DNA from: an uncultured Bacteroidota bacterium
GTDB taxonomy: Bacteria > Bacteroidota > Bacteroidia > NS11-12g > UBA9320
Assembly (NCBI GenBank): GCA_913050005.1
Contig: CAJXBI010000011.1
Span: 1-42,813 of the forward strand
Direction: 5' to 3'
DNA length: 42,813 bases
In this document: in pieces, positions 1 through 6,338 of the stretch
Layout: every line of letters begins with the position of its first letter
Numbering within the stretch: the first letter of the stretch is position 1
Translations under genes and position numbers: made by a program
Notes under the pieces: generated by a model
Database searches by the model: none
What the model saw: the letters and a program-made list of their open reading frames with translations, nothing else
What the model was told of the DNA's origin: nothing

Positions 1-651
1 GACTGGTACAATGACGATATTAATAAAAGAAGAAATCTTAGTTTTGAGTCAGATTTATGGGATTTTACAGGCGCTTTTGAGTATAATTTTAGGACGCTAG
101 ACAGAAGAGTAAAATCTGGTGTAATTCCATATATTTACTCTGGATTTAGTGTTTTCAAATTTAATCCAAAAGCAGAATTTAACTATGATCCAAGTGGTCA
201 GATGGCAGCCTATCTAACTCCTGCTGTGTATGAAGAACTCGCCAATAGAGATGGAGAAATGGTTGAATTACAACCACTAGGTACAGAGGGTCAAGTAACT
301 ACAGAGTTTAATGACAGAAAACGATATGCCTTAACTCAAGTTGCTATTCCAGTAGGTGCAGGCTTAAAATTTAAATTGAGTAATAACTGGATAGTTGGTA
401 TTGATTACGGTATGCGATTTACATTTACTGACTATATGGATGATGTTAGCGAAACCTATGTAGACCCGCAAAGACTTGTAGGGCAGTATGGTCCTATGTC
501 TGCTGCGATGGCTGATCGAAGTGAAGTTCTTCATGATGAGCTGTTGGATAATCGAAGAGGTGATCCAGATGCTAAAGATACTTATGGATTTTTTGGTGTA
601 ACGATCATGTATAGAATATACGGTAACAGACCATCTTGTCCAACTTTCTAA
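1..651 (+). CDS. DUF6089-type outer-membrane protein, first copy (5'-truncated by window edge)
   Basis: The reading frame is open from base 1 to the TAA at 649-651, so only the last 216 residues are present and the start lies outside the window. The visible part alternates aromatic and polar residues like an outer-membrane beta-barrel (SGFSVFKF, IPVGAGLKFKLSNNW, IGIDYG-like strands) and ends with a short Cys-containing tail, PSCPTF. It is clearly paralogous to the next gene: both carry IP(V/L)GxGxKxxxSxN, an (M/W)R(F/M)TFTDY(M/L)DD block and a GDPDAKD/GNPNLKD segment near the C-terminus. This matches the DUF6089 family, which commonly precedes uppS and bamA in Bacteroidota. The family has no assigned biochemical function. 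An internal ATG at 202 is not the start, because the homologous frame continues upstream of it. Confidence 0.8.
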   Translation, partial: DWYNDDINKRRNLSFESDLWDFTGAFEYNFRTLDRRVKSGVIPYIYSGFSVFKFNPKAEFNYDPSGQMAAYLTPAVYEELANRDGEMVELQPLGTEGQVTTEFNDRKRYALTQVAIPVGAGLKFKLSNNWIVGIDYGMRFTFTDYMDDVSETYVDPQRLVGQYGPMSAAMADRSEVLHDELLDNRRGDPDAKDTYGFFGVTIMYRIYGNRPSCPTF

Positions 652-702
652 TAATAATTATGAATATTACTTATTTCTTTACTATATAAGTAACAACCCG
701 TT

Positions 703-710
703 TATTTTTG
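703..710 (+). promoter_or_regulatory. Bacteroidota -7 box (TATTTTTG)
   Basis: TATTTTTG fits the TAnnTTTG consensus exactly and lies just upstream of the second DUF6089 gene. Transcription should begin about 4-8 bases after it, near 715-718. No clear -33 TTG is seen at the expected distance. The same octamer occurs ahead of tRNA-Phe and the Fe-S membrane gene. Confidence 0.55.
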
Positions 711-714
711 CGTA

Positions 715-1521
715 TTGTATAAAGTGTTAAACAACAACTCGTCATTAATTGCGTCCATTTTTCTGGGAATATTTATTGTGTTTACAAAAAATACGAATGC
801 TCAGTCATGGGAGGTTGGTGGTGCTCTGGGAGCTTCAAATTACCACGGCGATTTAGCGTACAACCTTACCCCAAAGGAAACTCATTTTTCAGGAGGTTTT
901 TTTTTGAATTATAATTTCAATGAATACTGGTCTTACAGACCTACGATATCCTATATTAAAATCTCAGGATCAGACAGTAACTTTAATGATCACCAACTAA
1001 GAAACCTTAGCTTCAGAAATAATATTTATGAATTTTCAAATGCGTTAGAGTTTAATTTTCAGCCATTTAGTAATCGTGATATTCACACAAAATTTACTTT
1101 TTATGCCACCGCTGGGGCAGCATTATTCATGCATAAGCCAGAGGCTTATTTAGATGGAAAGTGGTATGACTTATCCAGTTTAGCTACTGAAAATCAAGAT
1201 TACAGTTTAATTCAATTTGCAATTCCACTTGGTGGTGGAATAAAATACGCAGTATCCGATAATTTGATTTTAGGTTTTGAAACAGCTTGGAGAATGACAT
1301 TTACCGATTATTTGGATGATTTAAGTGATGTATATTCAGATATTGAAAATACGGATGGATCAATTAATAAGTTAGTAGATCGATCTTGGGAATTAACATC
1401 AAATGGAAGACCCCTAGCTAACCCCGGAGACACAAGAGGTAATCCTAATCTGAAAGATTGGTTTATTCAATCTATTTTTAAAATATCGTATAGATTTACA
1501 CCTATTAAATGCCCTTATTAG
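715..1521 (+). CDS. DUF6089-type outer-membrane protein, second copy
   Basis: A protein of about 265-268 residues with an N-terminal signal peptide (hydrophobic run SLIASIFLGIFIVF, cleavage probably after TNA-Q) followed by a predicted outer-membrane beta-barrel ending in IKCPY. It shares the TFTDYLDD block and the GNPNLKD tail with the preceding gene, so the two are tandem paralogues. The start is uncertain because there is no ATG. TTG at 715 sits at the expected transcription start given the -7 box at 703-710, so GTG at 724 is an alternative. TTG gives a lysine in the signal n-region, which GTG does not. The gene is followed after 4 bp by uppS. The family probably has an envelope role because of its constant linkage to uppS and bamA; this is inference only. 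Confidence 0.8.
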   Translation: MYKVLNNNSSLIASIFLGIFIVFTKNTNAQSWEVGGALGASNYHGDLAYNLTPKETHFSGGFFLNYNFNEYWSYRPTISYIKISGSDSNFNDHQLRNLSFRNNIYEFSNALEFNFQPFSNRDIHTKFTFYATAGAALFMHKPEAYLDGKWYDLSSLATENQDYSLIQFAIPLGGGIKYAVSDNLILGFETAWRMTFTDYLDDLSDVYSDIENTDGSINKLVDRSWELTSNGRPLANPGDTRGNPNLKDWFIQSIFKISYRFTPIKCPY

Positions 1522-1525
1522 CTCA

Positions 1526-2266
1526 ATGAAAACTAAAGAAGACATTAATTTAGGACATTTGCCACAGCACATAGCAATCATCATGGATGGTAATGGAAGA
1601 TGGGCTAAAGAAAAAGGAAAATTTCGCATATTTGGACATAAAAATGGTGTAAAAGCTGTTCGTGAAGTATCTGAGGGTTGTGCCGAGCTTGGGGTTAAAT
1701 ACCTAACATTATATGCATTTAGTACAGAAAATTGGAATCGCCCTAAAGTGGAAATTAATGCATTAATGGCATTGCTTGTAAAAACTATTAAAAAAGAGAC
1801 AAGTACATTAATGAAGAATGGTATTCGACTTGAGGCAATTGGTGATAAAAAAACTTTACCAGAGGATTGCAGAAATGAGTTAAAAGAGGCTATAGAACTT
1901 ACAAAAGAAAATACTAAAATGACTCTTATATTAGCTTTGAGTTATAGTGCAAAGTGGGATATTGTTAATGCAACTCGAGATATCGTTAAGAGAGCAATTG
2001 ACGGTAAAATAGCGTTGAAAGATGTTAATGAAAACTTAATAAATAATACATTAACTACACACAAGTATCCCCATCCAGAATTAATGATTAGAACAAGTGG
2101 TGAATATCGAATAAGCAATTTTTTATTATGGGAAATCGCCTATAGTGAATTATATTTTACAAATGTATTATGGCCTGATTATCGCAAAGAAGATTTGCAT
2201 GAAGCAATATTAGATTATCAAAAGAGAGAACGAAGATTTGGAAAGACAAGTGAACAATTTATATAA
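1526..2266 (+). CDS. uppS: Isoprenyl transferase (undecaprenyl diphosphate synthase)
   Basis: A cis-prenyltransferase that condenses isopentenyl diphosphate units onto farnesyl diphosphate to make the C55 lipid carrier for peptidoglycan and surface glycans. It is cytosolic and membrane-associated. The 246-residue length is typical. Visible signatures are MDGNGRWAK with the catalytic Asp21, the YAFSTENWNRP block, and the C-terminal RTSGEYRISNFLLW stretch that binds the diphosphate and Mg2+. The gene sits 4 bp after the DUF6089 gene and 1 bp before bamA, so it is part of an envelope operon. No promoter of its own is evident. Confidence 0.97.
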   Translation: MKTKEDINLGHLPQHIAIIMDGNGRWAKEKGKFRIFGHKNGVKAVREVSEGCAELGVKYLTLYAFSTENWNRPKVEINALMALLVKTIKKETSTLMKNGIRLEAIGDKKTLPEDCRNELKEAIELTKENTKMTLILALSYSAKWDIVNATRDIVKRAIDGKIALKDVNENLINNTLTTHKYPHPELMIRTSGEYRISNFLLWEIAYSELYFTNVLWPDYRKEDLHEAILDYQKRERRFGKTSEQFI

Positions 2267-2267
2267 A

Positions 2268-4772
2268 ATGAGTTTGATTAGAAATATAGGACTACTTATT
2301 GTAATGATGGTTTCATTAAATCTGAGTGCTCAACTAATCGATAGTACAAAAATTATAGTTGATTTTGAAAAACCTATACAATATAAAATAGAGCAGATTA
2401 CAGTTAGTGGAAATATTTATACACCTAAAGGGCTGATACTTGTAACTTCAGGTTTAAAAGTAGGTCAAACTATAACTATACCTGGAGATGATACTAAACA
2501 AGCTATCAGTAAATTATGGAAGAGAACGTTATTTAGTGATATTGAGATTGGCCTAAATAGTGTTAAAAATGGAAACATTTCACTTCATATTTCTGTAGTT
2601 GAACGTCCTGCCCTTTCTAAATATTCCATAAAGGGACTTAAAAAAGCAGAAACCAATAATATCAGAGATGAGATTTCGCTTCAAACTAATCAACTAATTA
2701 CAGAAGACCTTATTAATAAAATCAAATTTGAAATTCTAGCATATTTTTATGAAAAGGGCTTCTATGGAGTAAAAACATCAATTTCAAGAGTACCAGATCC
2801 TAAAAAACCTAATTTTCAAATTCTTAAAATTGAAATTGATCAAGGGAAAAAGGTAAGAATGCAAGACTTAGTTTTTGTTGGCAATGAAAATATATCAAGT
2901 AAAAAACTTCGAAAAATTATTAAGCCAAAACGGAGGTACAAGAAGTTTAATTTCTTTGCTACTTCAAAATTTGTTCAGGATGAATTTGAAGAAACAAAAC
3001 CCGGGATTATTCAGGCATACAGTGCCTTAGGTTATAGAGATGTTTTTTTAATGTACGATTCAATCCAACAAATTTCTGATGATCGCGTTATTGTTAAAAT
3101 TGGAATTAACGAGGGTAAAAAGTATTTTTTCAGAAATATAACATGGGTTGGGAACACCAAGTATAGAACTTCACTTTTAGACACCTTATTAGGTATCAAA
3201 GCGGGGGATATATATGATCAATCCAAGTTAGAAAGTAAGCTTTTCATGAGTGAGAATGGATTTGACATTTCTAGTTTGTACATGGACGATGGATATTTAT
3301 TTTTCAATGTAAACCCAGTTGAGGTCTTAGTTGAGAACGACAGTATCGATTTAGAAATGAGAATTTATGAGGGGAAACAAGCTACAGTTAATCGAGTAAG
3401 TTTAGTCGGAAATGACAAAACCAGTGATTTTGTAGCCTTACGTGTTATCCGAACTCGTCCAGGGGATAAGTTTAGCCGCTCAGATATACAAAGAAGTATG
3501 CGAGAACTTGCTCAGCTAGGTTTTTTTGACCCTGAAGGATTGGACGTCAACCCCATGCCAAACCCTCAAAATGGAACTGTGGATATTCAGTATAAGGTAG
3601 TTGAAAAGCCAAGTGATCAAATAGAAGCATCTGGAGGTTGGGGAGGCTTTGGAGGTTTTGTAGGAACATTAGGCCTAACGCTTAATAATTTTAGTTCTCG
3701 AAAAGTATTTAAAAAAGGAGGATGGGATCCTATACCATCTGGTGATGGTCAACGACTTTCTCTAAGAATTCAGAGTAATGGTCCTCAGTATCAAGGCTAT
3801 AACTTCTCATTTAGTGAACCTTGGTTGGGGGGTAAAAAACCAAATTCATTGAGTGTTAGTCTATTTCATAATGTGCAATCCACATTTCAATTTACCAGCG
3901 ACAGACCTAAGTTTACCACTACTGGTGGAAGTATAGCCTTTGGTAAACAACTTAAATTTCCAGATGATTATTTTTCATTCAGCACTTCACTTACCTATCA
4001 ACGATATGGATTAAATGATTGGACGTCATTTGGTGCTTCAGAACTTGGTTTTACTAATGGTAATGCAAACAATATAAGTATAACAACTACACTTTCGAGA
4101 AACAGTACCAATCATCCGATATATCCTACGGAGGGGAGTTCATTCTTAGCTAGCTTTCAGTTTACACCACCTTATTCTTTGATTTCGGGTAAAGATTTTT
4201 CTGACCCTACCATGTCACCGCAAGAACGCTTTCGTTGGATAGAGCTCACTAAAACAAAGTTTAATGGTCAATGGTTTTTGGGTATAGGTAATGGTGAAAG
4301 AAAATTTGTAATAGCTCCGTCTTATCGTTTTGGAGCAGTATCCATTTGGAATAGCGATATTGGTTATTCCCCATTTGAATTATTTAGAGTGGGTGGTAGT
4401 GGTCTCTCCAACTTCGTTCTTTATGGTACAGACATTGTATCTCAGCGTGGTTACGATGAAGGTCGAGTCAGTGACCCAATAGGAGGCCAACAAGGATTAC
4501 CTATATATACTAAATATACATTAGAACTCAGATATCCACTAACAGTTGGACAGTCATCAACTATTTTCGCTCAAACTTTCCTAGAAGCAGGTAATGCTTA
4601 TCGAAGTTTTCAGGAATTTAATCCTTTTGACGTTAGAAGAGCTGCTGGAGTTGGGGTTCGATTATTTTTACCTATGTTCGGACTTCTAGGAGTAGATTAT
4701 GCGTGGGCATTAGATCCAGGATTTAGAGATGAACCTACTCAATTCCACTTTTTTATTGGTCAACAGTTTTAA
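2268..4772 (+). CDS. bamA: Outer membrane assembly factor BamA (Omp85)
   Basis: Core of the outer-membrane protein insertion machinery, 834 residues from the ATG at 2268. That ATG comes 1 bp after the uppS stop and begins a clean signal peptide (hydrophobic core IGLLIVMMVSL, cleavage near LSA-Q). An upstream in-frame TTG at 2238 lies inside uppS and would add ten residues in front of the signal, so I reject it. Roughly residues 30-450 form five POTRA repeats (IEQITVSGN, KYSIKGL, MQDLVFVGN, FRNITWVGN, VNRVSLVGN begin successive units). A 16-strand-type barrel follows to a terminal Phe (FFIGQQF). The L6-type motif reads SQRGYDEG, in place of the proteobacterial VRGF. The last 20 bp overlap mgsA on the other strand. 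Confidence 0.96.
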   Translation: MSLIRNIGLLIVMMVSLNLSAQLIDSTKIIVDFEKPIQYKIEQITVSGNIYTPKGLILVTSGLKVGQTITIPGDDTKQAISKLWKRTLFSDIEIGLNSVKNGNISLHISVVERPALSKYSIKGLKKAETNNIRDEISLQTNQLITEDLINKIKFEILAYFYEKGFYGVKTSISRVPDPKKPNFQILKIEIDQGKKVRMQDLVFVGNENISSKKLRKIIKPKRRYKKFNFFATSKFVQDEFEETKPGIIQAYSALGYRDVFLMYDSIQQISDDRVIVKIGINEGKKYFFRNITWVGNTKYRTSLLDTLLGIKAGDIYDQSKLESKLFMSENGFDISSLYMDDGYLFFNVNPVEVLVENDSIDLEMRIYEGKQATVNRVSLVGNDKTSDFVALRVIRTRPGDKFSRSDIQRSMRELAQLGFFDPEGLDVNPMPNPQNGTVDIQYKVVEKPSDQIEASGGWGGFGGFVGTLGLTLNNFSSRKVFKKGGWDPIPSGDGQRLSLRIQSNGPQYQGYNFSFSEPWLGGKKPNSLSVSLFHNVQSTFQFTSDRPKFTTTGGSIAFGKQLKFPDDYFSFSTSLTYQRYGLNDWTSFGASELGFTNGNANNISITTTLSRNSTNHPIYPTEGSSFLASFQFTPPYSLISGKDFSDPTMSPQERFRWIELTKTKFNGQWFLGIGNGERKFVIAPSYRFGAVSIWNSDIGYSPFELFRVGGSGLSNFVLYGTDIVSQRGYDEGRVSDPIGGQQGLPIYTKYTLELRYPLTVGQSSTIFAQTFLEAGNAYRSFQEFNPFDVRRAAGVGVRLFLPMFGLLGVDYAWALDPGFRDEPTQFHFFIGQQF

Positions 4773-5154
4773 GTGGTTCTACATTTTGATTGAAGAATGA
4801 AACCAGAATGTGTGCAGATTTTTGGTTAGTGGCGAGAGGGACATTGTGAACATCACACAATCTCAGTAACATTGATATATCGACATCGTGAGGGTGTTTG
4901 TCTAGAGGATCCCTAAAAAAGATAATTGCATCCATTTCGCCACGTGCTATCATAGCTCCAATTTCAGCATCTCCACCGATTGGTCCAGATGCAACGCGTT
5001 GAATATGACTTACTCCTGCGTCCATAATCATTTTACCGGTTGTTCCTGTAGCGACTAGGTTTAATTTTTTTCTTTTAAAAAAATCCATTCGTTGAAGTAC
5101 AAAGGATACTAAATCAGCTTTTTTACCGTCATGGGCAATTAATGCAATATTCAT
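4753..5154 (-). CDS. mgsA: Methylglyoxal synthase
   Basis: Converts dihydroxyacetone phosphate to methylglyoxal and phosphate, a bypass that relieves phosphate limitation in lower glycolysis. The 133-residue protein covers the single MGS-like domain. Visible motifs are AHDGKK (His8, Asp9), the phosphate loop ATGTTGK, SGPIGGD with the candidate catalytic base Asp62, FFRDPL, and PHDVD with His89 and Asp92, matching the E. coli active-site His98 and Asp101. It begins immediately after the stop of the upstream dehydrogenase-like gene (0 bp gap), so the two are probably co-transcribed. Its 3' end overlaps the end of bamA by 20 bp. No terminator is visible. Confidence 0.95.
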   Translation of the reverse strand: MNIALIAHDGKKADLVSFVLQRMDFFKRKKLNLVATGTTGKMIMDAGVSHIQRVASGPIGGDAEIGAMIARGEMDAIIFFRDPLDKHPHDVDISMLLRLCDVHNVPLATNQKSAHILVSFFNQNVEPLKTVDQ

Positions 5155-5811
5155 TTATAGTATAAATTCTTTAAGATATTCAGTTTTTAAGAGTGAAGCA
5201 ATTTTGTAGCGTTCATCTTTAGTATCATGATATAGAGCATCTAACGTTTCGTAAACGTGGTCTAATCCAATTTCTTGACTCCATTCGAATGGACCTTTTG
5301 GATAGGCAGTACCCAGTTTCATTCCTAGATCAATATCACTCTTACACGCTGTTCCTTCTTGAACGGTGTAATATGCTTCGTTAATTATCATACACACTAT
5401 TCGAGGAGTAACCAGTCCAACACGACTTTTCACAAAACGTGATTTCAAGTTGATATTGCTAAAAAAATCTGAAGCGATTAATTCATCTTTGGGATTAGTT
5501 GCACAACATTCTACGACATTTCTATTAATAAAGGTAGGAAGTGTATTCATACCAATAATTGTACACTTGGGGTTACTTCCAAATTCAGCATAAAGCTCTT
5601 CAAGTTGTAATTTAACAGACCCAACAATAATCAACTTATTTCTTAGCGGGTGATAAATTTGGATTTGCTCTGGAGTATCATCAAAATCAAGGTCAAAAAT
5701 GACATCATACGTGTCAATTTCATTAATTTTGAACGGAATCAATGAATGTTCAGAAATGAGGTTTTCCAATTCTTCAACTTGATTTGTTTGACCTTTAACT
5801 GCAATTTTCAT
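5155..5811 (-). CDS. 3-hydroxyacyl-CoA dehydrogenase-like protein with degenerate N-terminal domain
   Basis: 218 residues from the ATG at 5811. The C-terminal part (about 126-214) matches the 3HCDH C-terminal domain: TPRIVCMIINEAYYTVQEG, then DIDLGMKLGTAYPKGPFEW and IGLDHVYETL. The first 120 residues occupy the place of the Rossmann domain but show no GxGxxG. The stretch equivalent to GLHFFNPxxxM/KLVE reads GMNTLPTFINRNVVE, so the usual catalytic His appears to be Asn89. A normal dehydrogenase activity is therefore doubtful; a CoA- or metabolite-binding role is possible. The frame could be extended to 5874, but a -7 box at 5818-5825 shows that the longer start is not transcribed. It is followed directly by mgsA. 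Confidence 0.75.
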   Translation of the reverse strand: MKIAVKGQTNQVEELENLISEHSLIPFKINEIDTYDVIFDLDFDDTPEQIQIYHPLRNKLIIVGSVKLQLEELYAEFGSNPKCTIIGMNTLPTFINRNVVECCATNPKDELIASDFFSNINLKSRFVKSRVGLVTPRIVCMIINEAYYTVQEGTACKSDIDLGMKLGTAYPKGPFEWSQEIGLDHVYETLDALYHDTKDERYKIASLLKTEYLKEFIL

Positions 5812-5817
5812 TAAAAG

Positions 5818-5825
5818 CAAATGTA
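5818..5825 (-). promoter_or_regulatory. -7 box (TACATTTG) for the dehydrogenase-like gene and mgsA
   Basis: On the minus strand the sequence is TACATTTG, a perfect TAnnTTTG. Only six bases separate its last G from the ATG at 5811, so the transcript would be leaderless or nearly so. The box lies in the 32-bp gap between this gene and the divergent ridA. Confidence 0.6.
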
Positions 5826-5843
5826 GACTACAATTATAAAAAC

Positions 5844-6227
5844 ATGAAAAAAATAATAAACACATCAAATGCACCAGTGGCTATAGGGCCATATAGTCAA
5901 GCAGTTCTTGTAAATAACACTTTATATTGCAGTGGTCAAATTGCATTAGATCCGCTTACTGGAGATCTTGTTCTGGATACTATAGAAGAAGAAACTGATC
6001 AGGTAATGAAAAATATAGAAGCTGTTTTAGCAGCCTCAAAAATGAATTTCAAGCATGTGGTAAAGTGTAGTATTTTTATGTCATCTATAGAATATTATGA
6101 CGAAATCAATGAGGTTTATTCCCGATATTTTAAGGATAATTCTCCAGCAAGAGAAGCAGTAGCTGTAAAGTCATTACCTAAAAATGTAAATTTAGAAATT
6201 AGTTTAGTTGCTTATAATGATAAATAA
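5844..6227 (+). CDS. ridA: RidA family enamine/imine deaminase
   Basis: A 127-residue RidA/YjgF-type protein that hydrolyses reactive 2-aminoacrylate and related imines made by PLP enzymes, protecting those enzymes from damage. The protein is a trimer in known members. Diagnostic residues are present: GPYSQAV near the N-terminus, CSGQIALDP, and the C-terminal SPAREAV with Arg103 and the LEIS stretch with Glu118, matching E. coli Arg105 and Glu120. It is a single-gene unit divergent from the dehydrogenase-like gene and ends at a strong hairpin. I found no convincing -7 box in the 32 bp ahead of it. Confidence 0.94.
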   Translation: MKKIINTSNAPVAIGPYSQAVLVNNTLYCSGQIALDPLTGDLVLDTIEEETDQVMKNIEAVLAASKMNFKHVVKCSIFMSSIEYYDEINEVYSRYFKDNSPAREAVAVKSLPKNVNLEISLVAYNDK

Positions 6228-6279
6228 AAAGATATTTTTTTACATATTTAAAAAGTAAAGATTATAATATGTGTTATTA

Positions 6280-6325
6280 ACAATAAAAAAAGGGGAACAT
6301 TTTTATGTTCCCCTTTTTTTATTGT
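6280..6325. terminator. Bidirectional intrinsic terminator, perfect 21-bp stem
   Basis: Bases 6280-6300 pair without mismatch with 6305-6325 around a TTTT loop. The stem has a GGGGAACA/TGTTCCCC core flanked by seven A on the left arm and seven T on the right arm, so it reads as a U-tailed terminator in both directions. It separates the convergent ridA and the T9SS-exported protein gene. Confidence 0.9.
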
Positions 6326-6338
6326 AAGTAGTTTCAGA

